A DNA stretch of 64,000 bases. It comes from Bog-756 sp963756515 (lineage in GTDB: Bacteria > Actinomycetota > Acidimicrobiia > Acidimicrobiales > RAAP-2). Below are positions 50,896-59,570 of this stretch, in pieces (position 1 is the first letter of the stretch; each line of letters opens with the position of its first letter). Below the pieces are notes generated by a model. That model saw nothing but the letters and a program-made list of their open reading frames with translations, ran no database searches and had not been told where the DNA came from. Location of the stretch: assembly GCA_963756515.1 (NCBI GenBank), contig CAVWNV010000010.1, positions 1 to 64,000 of the forward strand. The letters run 5' to 3'. Both the position numbers and the translations under genes were made by a program.

Positions 50896-51969
50896 ATGGA
50901 ACGTGACAAGGCACTCGACATGGCCCTGGGTCAGATCGAGAAGCAGTTCGGCAAGGGTTCGGTCATGCGCATGGGAGAGAACCTGCACATGAACATCGAG
51001 GCCATCCCGACCGGGGCGCTGGCCCTCGACCTGGCCCTCGGCATCGGCGGCCTCCCCCGGGGCCGGATCGTCGAGATCTTCGGGCCGGAGTCCTCCGGAA
51101 AGTCCACCCTGGCCATGCACGTGGTGGCCGAGGCCCAACGCAACGGCGGCATCTGCGCCTACGTGGACGCCGAGCACGCCATGGACCCCGTCTACGCCAA
51201 GGCCATCGGGGTCAACATCGACGACCTCCTGATCTCCCAGCCCGATACGGGCGAACAGGCCCTGGAGATCGCCGACATGCTGATCCGGTCGGGGGCCCTC
51301 GACGTGCTGGTCATCGACTCGGTGGCGGCCCTGACCCCGCGGGCGGAGATCGAGGGCGAGATGGGTGACACCCATGTGGGCCTCCAGGCCCGTCTGATGT
51401 CCCAGGCCTTGCGCAAGCTGACCGGCACGTTGTCGAAGTCGCGGACCATCGCCATCTTCATCAACCAGCTCAGGGAGAAGATCGGCGTCATGTACGGATC
51501 ACCCGAGGTCACCCCCGGGGGCCGGGCCCTCAAGTTCTACTCCTCCGTACGTCTGGACATCCGCCGCATCGAGACCATCAAGGACGGTGCCGACCAGGTG
51601 GGCAACCGAACCCGGGTCAAGGTGGTCAAGAACAAGTGCTCGCCCCCGTTCAAGCAGGCCGAGTTCGACATCACGTTCGGTCGGGGGATCAGTCGGGAGG
51701 GCTCCCTGCTCGATGTCGGGGTGGAGCTCGGGTTCATCAAGAAGTCCGGTGCGTGGTTCACCTACGAGGGCGAACAGCTGGGACAGGGTCGTGAGAACGT
51801 CAAGACCTTCCTGACCGAGAACCCGCAGTTGATGGCCGAGGTCGATGAGAGGATCCGCGAGCATCTGGCCGCACAGAATGCGGTCGAGGCCGAAGACGCC
51901 TCCGCCGCCCTGCCCCAGGGTGTGGACGATCATGAACTCGATGATCAACCCATCACCCTCAGCGAGTGA
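50896..51969 (+). CDS. recA: Recombinase RecA
   Basis: A 357-residue RecA for homologous recombination and LexA/SOS activation. The N-terminal ALDMALGQIEKQFGKGSVMR, Walker A GPESSGKST, Walker B LVIDSVAAL, the L2 loop region TGTLSKSRTIAIFINQLREK and the C-terminal acidic tail (VDDHELDDQPITLSE) are all normal; there is no intein. Strong GGAGGAG site 9 bases before ATG 50896. No recX follows; the next gene is convergent. Confidence 0.98.
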   Translation: MERDKALDMALGQIEKQFGKGSVMRMGENLHMNIEAIPTGALALDLALGIGGLPRGRIVEIFGPESSGKSTLAMHVVAEAQRNGGICAYVDAEHAMDPVYAKAIGVNIDDLLISQPDTGEQALEIADMLIRSGALDVLVIDSVAALTPRAEIEGEMGDTHVGLQARLMSQALRKLTGTLSKSRTIAIFINQLREKIGVMYGSPEVTPGGRALKFYSSVRLDIRRIETIKDGADQVGNRTRVKVVKNKCSPPFKQAEFDITFGRGISREGSLLDVGVELGFIKKSGAWFTYEGEQLGQGRENVKTFLTENPQLMAEVDERIREHLAAQNAVEAEDASAALPQGVDDHELDDQPITLSE

Positions 51970-52123
51970 CCTGAGCGGACCTTCCCCCGGGGAGGCAGGA
52001 ACCTTGGGGTAGTTCACCAGAACGCGAGTTCACGAGGGACAGGGCACTCCTCTTCGCCGGCCCGGGACGCCATCACGCGTCCCGGGCTGCCGCGTTCCCC
52101 ACCCGACGGCTCGTGACGTCCGG

Positions 52124-53923
52124 TCAGGCGGCGTTCGAGGTGTCCGGCGCCGCACTCGAGGCCGAGCCGGCGGTGTAGACCGCCGTCCAGTTGCCCTGGG
52201 AGGGCCGGGTCGTACCGGCGGGCCCCCGGCCGGCGACCGAGTAGATGTTCTCCATGATCCGCAACAACGTCGGGGTCACGTTCGGGATCGGAGCGGGCAG
52301 CACGTTGGGTGGGACCAGGGCGGCTGCTCGACAGTGCCGACACCCAGTTGGCGTTGCCGGTGGCGAACACGCCGCCACCGCCGGGGACGGTGAACCAGGT
52401 GACGTCGGAGTAGTTGTTCCGGCGGTTGGGCACGATGGAGTGGGCGATCACGTCCAGGTTGCGGGGTCCGGACCCGTGGGGAACGTAGCGGTCGAACTCG
52501 CCCTGCACCACACCGGGCAGGCGCAGGCCGGCCGGGAGCTCGGTACCCTTCGAGGACCCACGACGTGGGGTCGGTGAAGGTCAGGTCGGCCTGGGCGCCG
52601 ATGTCCTGATAGGTGCTCCCGATCAGCTCGCACTCGGGACGCGACACCGGAGCCTGGGGCCAGTTCACCGTGACCAGACCGGGATCCACCGGCATGATCG
52701 GGTCCTCGTCGGCGGACTTGTAGCAGACCTGGTGCCGGTCGGGGCCGAGTGGGGACGCCTCGAACCGGATCTGCCGATAGCAGGCGTTGGCGCCGAGGAA
52801 GACCAGGTTCACACCGGCGGCGAGCGACCCGGCGGCACCGTCGCGCATCTCCGCCGACCAGTACTCGTCGTGGCCCAGACTGACGAGGGCCCGGTGGTCG
52901 TCGAGCAGTTGGGGACGGGCATGCAGGTCGACATCGGTCCAGTAGGTGACGTCGAGTCCCATCCGCTCGGCCTGGTAGATGACTGGCAGCTCGTTGCCGA
53001 CGAAGTCGGCCGCCCCACTGGCCCAGTCGTGGTCGTAGGGGCGGTCGAACGACACGATGCGGGCCCGCTCGGCGTAGCTGCCACCGGCGGGGTCGTGCGT
53101 GTAGGACAGCGCCTGGTTCTTGTTTCCGTAGTACAGGCTGTAACCACCCCACCGGTTGTAGGCCTGCCAGGTGGTGACGCTGTGCTGGATGACGACGGCG
53201 GCGCGTGAGGCGTCGTCCCGGACGCAGAGCGGGACGAACTGCTGCTCACCGGTGGAGCCCACCAGCTTCAGGAGATAGGCCCCGGGTGGCCAGGTGGCAC
53301 CGATGCCCACCGTGGTGGACGGCGCCCACTGGCACTCGATGGTGTTCGTGAACGGCAACAGGGCCGGCGGTGGCTGTCGGATCCCGGCCACCTCGTCGGA
53401 CTGCCAGACCAGGCGACCGCCGATGCCGCCGTAGTAGCCCATGCGGTATGCCTCGACGTGGAAGGTGGCGGCCCGGGTGCTCACGAAGAGCGTGACGGTG
53501 TCGCCCCGGATCGCGCTGACCTGGTCGGCGTACCCCTCGATGTCACCGGGTCCCTGTGGCGTCGTGACCCACCACAGATGCCCGGGTCTGGCGTTCTCGG
53601 CCACGATGGCGTCCGATGTCGGGATCAACACGCCGTTGGCCGTCCGCGTCAGTGCCTCATCGGCCCGGACCGGGACGATGGCCTGGCCCGGGGTGATAGT
53701 CGGACGGCCCGGTCCCGGTGCCGCCGGTCCTGGCGCTGTGGACGGCCGATCCGGAGGAGGCGTCGGTGGCGGCCACGGCGCCCGCGGCGGCGGCGGCGGC
53801 GACGGTACCCCCGGCGGCCAAGCCGATGAACTGTCGCCGCGAGACGCGACGGCTTGGGCCGGTCACGGCCGGATCCGGCTCCCCCGCGTCGCCCGGCTTC
53901 CCGCCTGGACGGTCGTGTTTCAC
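52124..53923 (-). pseudogene. Tat-exported N,N-dimethylformamidase-large-subunit-like gene, three frameshifts
   Basis: A gene of about 600 codons that is read in three different frames. The start has a twin-arginine signal (RRVSRRQFIGLAAGGTVAAA). The body (ENARPGHLWWVTTPQG, ATFHVEAYRMGYYGG, HSVTTWQAYNRWGGYSLYYG, SLGHDEYWSAEMRDG) matches the N,N-dimethylformamidase beta-subunit family, and the end reads VIAHSIVPNRRNNYSDVTWF and NVTPTLLRIMENIYSVAG. Joining them needs three 1-base removals, near 53717, 52552 and 52328. Each falls in a run of three G or C that would be two in the intact gene. This could be real decay or three sequencing insertions; either way the gene is intact in order and only the frame is broken. 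Confidence 0.85.
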
Positions 53924-54119
53924 GCCCCAACCCTAGTGATCGGATGGCGCCCGGAGGTGGCGACGGGAGCCCCACGGCCCCGGTCCGGGCCGGTCCCGAC
54001 GCCGCCCGGCCCGGCACTGGCGTCGGGACCGGGCCCCGCTTACGCTCGGCCTGGCCTCGAGCCCGGCGTCCCTGATGACCCCGGGGACGTGGCCGCCGAT
54101 GGACGAAAGTGAGCAGGCC

Positions 54120-55025
54120 ATGCAGTTCGGAATCATCCCCCCGGTTCGCCTCGGCGTGACCGCCGACCCCGACTGGATGACGTCGTTCGCCCGGCACGCC
54201 GAGGCCTGCGGCTTCGAGTCGGTGGTGCTGGTCGAGCACGCCGTGGTCATCTCGGACTACCGCAGCACGTATCCCTACTCGTCCTCGGGCAAGATGCCCC
54301 TGCCCGACGACTGCCGGATTCCCGACCCCTTGGACCTCATGGCCTATCTGGCTGCCGTCACCGAGCAAGTCACCCTGGCCACCGGGGTGCTGGTCGTCCC
54401 CAATCACCAGGCCGTGGTCCTGGCCAAGCGGATCGCCACCGTCGACGTGCTGTCGGGGGGCCGGGTCCGGATGTGTGTGGGGGTGGGATGGATGGACGAG
54501 GAGCTGCAGGCCACCGGGGCCGATCCCCGCACCCGGGGTCGACGCACCGACGAGACCATCGAGGCCATGCGGGTGCTGTGGGCCGACTCCGGTCCGTCCG
54601 GCGCCGACTTCGACGGCGAGTTCGTCTCGTTCCGGCACGCCCACTCGTTCCCCAAGCCGGTACGGGCCGGCGGTGTCCCGATCCACATCGGTGGGCACAG
54701 CGAGGCGGCCGCCCGCCGCGCCGGGCGACTCGGGGACGGCTTCCAGCCACTGGGACTGGCACCCGACGTCCTGGCCACCCGCTTGGACCAGGTCCGGGAG
54801 GCGGCCGAAGCGGCCGGCCGGGACCCCGGGGCCATCGAGCTCTCGCTGTCGGGGTACCTGCCCACCACCACCGAGCAGGACGTGGTCGACGCCGAGGCCG
54901 CCGGCGCCACCCGTGTGGTGGCGTCCACGTCGATGACCGGGGATCTGGCCCAGCTCCACGACGAGATGTCGGCGTTCGCCGAGCGGTTCGGCCTGGCCGC
55001 CCCGGCCCCGTCCGGTGGCCGCTGA
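54120..55025 (+). CDS. LLM-class F420-dependent oxidoreductase
   Basis: A 301-residue luciferase-like monooxygenase fold protein. MQFGIIPP, ARHAEACGFESVVLVEHAVV, TLATGVLVVPNHQAVVLAKR and VGVGWMDEELQATG fit the F420-dependent group. GGVPIHIGGHSEAAARRAGR follows, where the cofactor phosphate binds. F420 use and the substrate are inferred. Longer starts at 54099 and 54075 exist; ATG 54120 fits the usual family N-terminus. Confidence 0.85.
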   Translation: MQFGIIPPVRLGVTADPDWMTSFARHAEACGFESVVLVEHAVVISDYRSTYPYSSSGKMPLPDDCRIPDPLDLMAYLAAVTEQVTLATGVLVVPNHQAVVLAKRIATVDVLSGGRVRMCVGVGWMDEELQATGADPRTRGRRTDETIEAMRVLWADSGPSGADFDGEFVSFRHAHSFPKPVRAGGVPIHIGGHSEAAARRAGRLGDGFQPLGLAPDVLATRLDQVREAAEAAGRDPGAIELSLSGYLPTTTEQDVVDAEAAGATRVVASTSMTGDLAQLHDEMSAFAERFGLAAPAPSGGR

Positions 55026-55031
55026 CCGGCG

Positions 55032-55556
55032 GTGGAGGACCGGGGGCCGGACCGGCGTGGGGACGAGGACGAGCTCAGGGCGCTGTCGACGGCGTACGCC
55101 GAAGCCGTCGACGCCCGGGACGGCGCGGCCCTGGCCGCGCTCTTCGTGGCGGACGGGTCCCTCGTGGTGCCCGACTACCCCGACGATCTCCGCCCCGTGA
55201 TCACAAGGCAGGGACACCAGGCTCTGCAGCGGATACCCGAGGGCCTGCGCCGCTACCACCGCACCTTCCACCTGGTGGGCGGAGCGAGCTTCGATGTGGA
55301 CGGTGACCGGGCCGGCGGTGAGGTGCAGTGCGTGGCCCACCACGTCAGTACAGTCGGGGGGCCCGGTCCGCTCGACGGCGCTGGCCCGGCCGGCCCGGCC
55401 CGGGCCGGGACCGACACGGTCTGGTTCATCCGGTATCGCGACCGCTACCGGCGTTCCGGTCCGACCTGGAGGTTCGTACGCCGCCAGCTGCACCTCCAGT
55501 GGGTCGAGGAGCACCCGGTGGCACTCCTCGGGGCTCCGGCCTCCGACGGGCCGTGA
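55032..55556 (+). CDS. SnoaL/NTF2-like protein
   Basis: A 174-residue protein of the NTF2-like fold used for ring hydroxylation, isomerisation or small-molecule binding. Helix 1 (LRALSTAYAEAVDARDGAAL), LFVADGSLVVPDYPDD, and YHRTFHLVGGASFDVDGDRA then WRFVRRQLHLQWVEEHP mark the fold. Start GTG 55032 is 6 bases after the LLM gene, so the two are probably co-expressed and may share a substrate. Confidence 0.75.
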   Translation: MEDRGPDRRGDEDELRALSTAYAEAVDARDGAALAALFVADGSLVVPDYPDDLRPVITRQGHQALQRIPEGLRRYHRTFHLVGGASFDVDGDRAGGEVQCVAHHVSTVGGPGPLDGAGPAGPARAGTDTVWFIRYRDRYRRSGPTWRFVRRQLHLQWVEEHPVALLGAPASDGP

Positions 55557-55572
55557 CCGGGGACAGGCCCGG

Positions 55573-57150
55573 TCAGGCCGGAGGGACCGGCTGGAGAGGC
55601 GGTGGGCCCACGTAGCGGGCCGCCGGTCGGATCAGCCGGTTGTCGGCGACCTGTTCCATGACGTGGGCGGCCCAGCCGATGGTGCGGCTCGATGCGAAGG
55701 TGGGGGTGAACATGTCACGGGGGATGCCGCAGGTGTGCATGACCACGCCGGCGAAGAACTCGACGTTGGTATAGAGCTGGCGGCCCGGTTTGAGATCGGC
55801 CAGCACCTCGACGGCGGTCCGCTCCACCTGCTCGGCCACGTCGACCAGGTCGCCCCCGAGCGAGCGGGCCACCCTGCGGAGGAAGACCGACCGGGGATCG
55901 TCGGTCTTGTATACGCGATGGCCGAAGCCCATGATCCGGTCGCCCCGGAGCACGGCGTCACGGATCCAGGCCTCGGCGTCGGCCGGTACGGCGATGTCGT
56001 CCAGCATGTCGAGGGCCCGGCTCGGGGCGCCGCCGTGGAGCGGCCCTGACAGCGCGCCGATGGCGCCGGTGACCGCCGCGGCCAGGTCGGCCCCGGTCGA
56101 CGCGATCACCCGGGCACTGAACGTCGAGGCGTTGAAACCGTGGTCGATGGTGAGGATGAGGTACTGCTCGACGGCCCGGACGTGCTGGGCCGGGGCCTCG
56201 TGCCCGAGCAGCATCCACAGATAGTTGGCCGCGTAGGAGAGGTCGTCCCGCGGTGGGACGGGATCCTGGCCGTTCCTGAGCCGGTGCACGGCGGTCAGGA
56301 CCGTGGGGACGACGGCGCCGAGGCGGAGGGCCTGGGCCCGTAGCTGGGCGTGGTCGATGTCGAGGGTCGGCGCCCAACCCAGCTCGGCCCCCAGGGCCGA
56401 CACCGCGGTCCGGAGAGCGTCGAGCGGGCTGCCGGCCCGGGCCAGCGCAGGGAGGAGCCCGGCCAGGCCCGGGGGCAGGTCCCGGAGCCGGGCCACCTCG
56501 CCACCGAACCGGGCCGAGGCCCGGCGGTCGGGGAGCGCCCCGTCGAAGACCAGCTTCCAGACATCCTCGAGGGACCGGTCGGCGGCCAGTTCGACGGCGG
56601 AGTACTGCCGGTAGTGGAAGAACCCCTCGTCACCGCGCACGTCGCCGATCGACGTCCCGGCCACCACCAGTCCCTCCAGTCCCCGTGGTGCGTCGCCACC
56701 GGTGGGGTGGTCGGGCCGGATCTGCGCCACGGGCAGGAGATCGCGGAGTGACACCACGCCGACCAGGTCGCCGTGGTCGAGGACGGGGAGGTGGCGGTAG
56801 TGGTGGTGGGTCAGGCCCGACCAGGCCGCGTCGACCCGGTCGTGTCGACCGAGGACATCCGGATCGGCGGTCATCCAGGTCCGGACGGCCTCGGTGCGGG
56901 GGTCGACCCCGTTGGCCCCGGCCCGCAGGAGGTCGCGTTCGGTCAGGATGCCGAGGACGGTGCTCCCGTCGGTGACCACGACCGAGCCGATGCGGCCGCG
57001 GTCCATCAGCGAGGTGGCCTCGGTCAGGGAGGCGTCGGCGGGGCACGTCACCGGCGGTGACGACATCAGATCTTCCACGGCGGTGGTCAACGGTTCGCTC
57101 CTCGGCTCGGGCGGCCCGGTGCCGCCACGTCGGTGTGGTTGGCTCGTCAC
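55573..57150 (-). CDS. Citrate synthase with N-terminal CBS-domain pair
   Basis: A 525-residue enzyme. Residues 25-145 are two CBS domains (VEDLMSSPPVTCPADASLTE, IGSVVVTDGSTVLGILTERD; YRHLPVLDHGDLVGVVSLRD) that normally bind adenine nucleotides. The rest is citrate/2-methylcitrate synthase with His337 (ILTIDHGFNAS), His372 (GPLHGGAPS), His411 (MGFGHRVYK) and the acid position filled by Glu464 (TNVEFFAGVV) where Asp is classical. The fusion suggests control by nucleotide level. It is divergent from a second citrate synthase with 64 bases between starts. Confidence 0.9.
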   Translation of the reverse strand: MTSQPHRRGGTGPPEPRSEPLTTAVEDLMSSPPVTCPADASLTEATSLMDRGRIGSVVVTDGSTVLGILTERDLLRAGANGVDPRTEAVRTWMTADPDVLGRHDRVDAAWSGLTHHHYRHLPVLDHGDLVGVVSLRDLLPVAQIRPDHPTGGDAPRGLEGLVVAGTSIGDVRGDEGFFHYRQYSAVELAADRSLEDVWKLVFDGALPDRRASARFGGEVARLRDLPPGLAGLLPALARAGSPLDALRTAVSALGAELGWAPTLDIDHAQLRAQALRLGAVVPTVLTAVHRLRNGQDPVPPRDDLSYAANYLWMLLGHEAPAQHVRAVEQYLILTIDHGFNASTFSARVIASTGADLAAAVTGAIGALSGPLHGGAPSRALDMLDDIAVPADAEAWIRDAVLRGDRIMGFGHRVYKTDDPRSVFLRRVARSLGGDLVDVAEQVERTAVEVLADLKPGRQLYTNVEFFAGVVMHTCGIPRDMFTPTFASSRTIGWAAHVMEQVADNRLIRPAARYVGPPPLQPVPPA

Positions 57151-57185
57151 CCTCCAGTGTGCCGAGGCGGACCATGTCTGTAAAG

Positions 57186-57200
57186 ATTGATCAAGTCAAT
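57186..57200. promoter_or_regulatory. Palindromic operator candidate between the two citrate synthases
   Basis: ATTGA-TCAAG-TCAAT (57186-57200) lies in an AT-rich gap of only 64 bases between divergent starts, and also contains TTGATCAA. It could be the site bound by the DNA-binding head of the adjacent citrate synthase. Confidence 0.4.
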
Positions 57201-57214
57201 ATAGAGTCGGTTCG

Positions 57215-58555
57215 GTGGACCGCATGCTGGAGAGCGACGAGGCCGCCCGTCGGCTCGGGGTCAAGGTCAGCACGCTCTACGCCTACGTGAGCCGGGGACT
57301 GCTGGTCTCCCACGCCGCCCCCACCGGCCGCCGGCGACTGTTCGAGGCCGACGAGGTCGAGCGGTTGGCCCGCCGCTCCCGCCAGGGCAAGACGGTGGAG
57401 ACCCGCATGGCCACGGTGACCACCGGTATCACCCAGCTCACCGACGGGGGGCCGGTGTACCGCGGGATCCCGGCCACCGAGCTGGCCACCTCGGCCACCT
57501 TCGAGGAGGTGGCCGAATGGCTGTGGGACGGCCCGGGGGCCGACCGGACCCGGTTCGGCCCGCTCTCGGACGGGGGAACGGCGGGTGCGGCCGGTCCCGG
57601 TGCCGGTATCGTCCGACCCTGGGCGCCGTTGGACCTCGGTCGGCCACCGGAGATGGAGTCATCGGACCGGATGCGGTGGGTGGTGGTGATGGCCGGTGCC
57701 GGGGACCGGCTCCGGTCCGATCTCCGCCCGGACGTGGTCACGGCCACGGCCAGTCGGGTGGCGGCATCCATGGTCGACGCGCTGGCGATGCCGGACCCGC
57801 CACCCGGCCCGGCCCCGGACCTGGGGGCGGGCCACCCCGGCGACGGGCCCCTGGTGGTCCCGGGCCGCCCGTCCCGCCCCGGCTCGTTGGCCTGGCGGCT
57901 GGCCCGCCGCCTGACCCCTGATCCCGGCGAGGCACTGGTCCGTGCCGTCAACGCCGCCCTGGTCCTGATGGCCGACCACGAGTTGGCCACCTCCACCATG
58001 GCCGTGCGGGTGGCCGCCTCCACCCGGGCCGACCCCTACGACGCCCTGTTGGCCGGACTGGGCACCATCGCCGGGCCCCTGCACGGTGGGGCCAGCCGGC
58101 AGGCCTACTCACTGCTGGTCGAAGCCCGGCTCCACGGGGTGGCCCGGGCGGTCGACGACACCTTGCGGTGGCGGGGCGTGCTGCCCGGCTTCGGGCACAC
58201 CGTCTACAAGTCCGGTGACGCCCGGTTCGGGGTGCTGGTCGGTCTGTTCGAGGAGTGGGCCCCGGCCGGGGACGTCGAGGTGGTCCGGGCCGTCGTGGAC
58301 CTGGCCCGGGACCACTCCATTCCGCCCCCCAACGTCGACCTGGCCCTGGCCGCCATGGCCTGGGCCACCGGCATGCCCGCCGATGCCGGAAGCACCCTGT
58401 TCACGGTGGCCAGGGTGGCCGGCTGGGTGGCCCACTACCTCGAGGAGCTGGGCGAGCGTCCGCTCCGCTACCGGGCCCGGGCCGTCTACGCCGCCTCCAC
58501 GCCGCCGCTCCCGGGGCCGGTGAGGTCGGCACCACCACCTACGCTCGGGACATGA
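57215..58555 (+). CDS. Citrate synthase with N-terminal helix-turn-helix domain
   Basis: A 446-residue protein. The first 55 residues are a MerR/excisionase-like DNA-binding domain (LESDEAARRLGVKVSTLYAY, VSRGLLVSHAAPTGRRRLFE). The rest is citrate synthase with the histidines of LMADHELATSTMA, GPLHGGAS and LPGFGHTVYKSGDARFG and the aspartate of PPNVDLALAAM. The pairing of enzyme and DNA-binding domain is known in Actinobacteria but its role is unclear; it may regulate itself or the divergent CBS-type enzyme. GTG 57215 or ATG 57224 is the start. The stop overlaps the SDR start (ATGA). Confidence 0.88.
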   Translation: MDRMLESDEAARRLGVKVSTLYAYVSRGLLVSHAAPTGRRRLFEADEVERLARRSRQGKTVETRMATVTTGITQLTDGGPVYRGIPATELATSATFEEVAEWLWDGPGADRTRFGPLSDGGTAGAAGPGAGIVRPWAPLDLGRPPEMESSDRMRWVVVMAGAGDRLRSDLRPDVVTATASRVAASMVDALAMPDPPPGPAPDLGAGHPGDGPLVVPGRPSRPGSLAWRLARRLTPDPGEALVRAVNAALVLMADHELATSTMAVRVAASTRADPYDALLAGLGTIAGPLHGGASRQAYSLLVEARLHGVARAVDDTLRWRGVLPGFGHTVYKSGDARFGVLVGLFEEWAPAGDVEVVRAVVDLARDHSIPPPNVDLALAAMAWATGMPADAGSTLFTVARVAGWVAHYLEELGERPLRYRARAVYAASTPPLPGPVRSAPPPTLGT

Positions 58556-59376
58556 CGATCCCCGCACCCCGTCCGGACCGAACCTGCCTGGTGACCGGAG
58601 CGTCGTCCGGGATCGGGGCCGAGATGGCCCGGCAGCTGGCCGCCCGGGGTCATGGGGTCAGCCTGGTGGCGCGCAACGAGGCCAAGTTGACCCGACTGGC
58701 CGCCGAGCTGACCTCGACCCACGACATCCGGGCCGAGGTCATCGTGGCCGACCTGGGCCACGAGGGATCCCGCGCCGGTCTCGTGGCCGAGCTGGCCCGC
58801 CGGTCCCTGGCCGTCAACGTGCTGATCAACAACGCCGGGCTGACCACCATGGGGCCCGTCCACCGGTCGGATCCCACCGCCGAGCTGGCCCTGATCCGGG
58901 TGGACGTGGAGGCGGTGGTCCATCTCTGCTCGCTGCTGCTGCCCGGCATGGTGGAGCGACGGAGCGGGGCGGTGCTCAACGTGGCCTCGACGGCGGCGTT
59001 CCAGCCCCTGCCCGGCCAGGCCGCCTACGGGGCGGCCAAGGCCTTCGTGCTCTCCTACACCCACGCCCTCCGGGGTGAGCTGCGCCCCACCGGGGTGACG
59101 GCGACGGCGCTGTGCCCGGGCCCGGTGGCCACCGGCTTCGCCGAGGCGGCCGGGATGACCGACGAGGAGGCGTCGGCGTCGCTGCCGAAGATCATGTGGG
59201 AGCCGGTGGGCACGGTGGCCAGAGTGGCCTTGGCCGGTCTGGACGCCAACAAGGCTGTGGTCATCCCCGGCGCCACCAACCGGGTGGCCTCGGCCTTCGC
59301 CTGGCTCTCCCCCCGCGGGGTGCTGGTTCCGATGCTGGCCAAGCGCCATCCCGCCCTGCACGCCGGGGACTCCTGA
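58552..59376 (+). CDS. Short-chain dehydrogenase/reductase
   Basis: A 274-residue SDR with the NAD(P)-binding TGASSGIGAEMA, NNAGLTTMG, and the catalytic Ser/Tyr/Lys in NVASTAAFQPLPGQAAYGAA followed by K. An ARN after the second strand suggests preference for NADP. It probably acts on a lipid or keto compound. The ATG overlaps the citrate synthase stop. Confidence 0.88.
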   Translation: MTIPAPRPDRTCLVTGASSGIGAEMARQLAARGHGVSLVARNEAKLTRLAAELTSTHDIRAEVIVADLGHEGSRAGLVAELARRSLAVNVLINNAGLTTMGPVHRSDPTAELALIRVDVEAVVHLCSLLLPGMVERRSGAVLNVASTAAFQPLPGQAAYGAAKAFVLSYTHALRGELRPTGVTATALCPGPVATGFAEAAGMTDEEASASLPKIMWEPVGTVARVALAGLDANKAVVIPGATNRVASAFAWLSPRGVLVPMLAKRHPALHAGDS

Positions 59377-59570
59377 CGAGGAGCCGGCGGGCGGGCCGAT
59401 CCGTCCGGTGGGGGCAGGTCCGAATAGTCCCGGGCAAAGATCCGGCCACGGCAGTATCGGCACGTCCGGTCGAAACCTGTAGCGGAAATTCGAGAAATTT
59501 CCAGAAATCTTTCCGGCTGGCCGGATCTGGCCCGTTTCCCCTGGTCAGCGCCCCGGCGAGCAGTCGCCGG

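Noticed and set aside
51985..52018. Terminator after recA (CCTTCCCCCGGGGAGG).
   Set aside because: The inverted repeat is short with almost no loop, so it is too weak to list.
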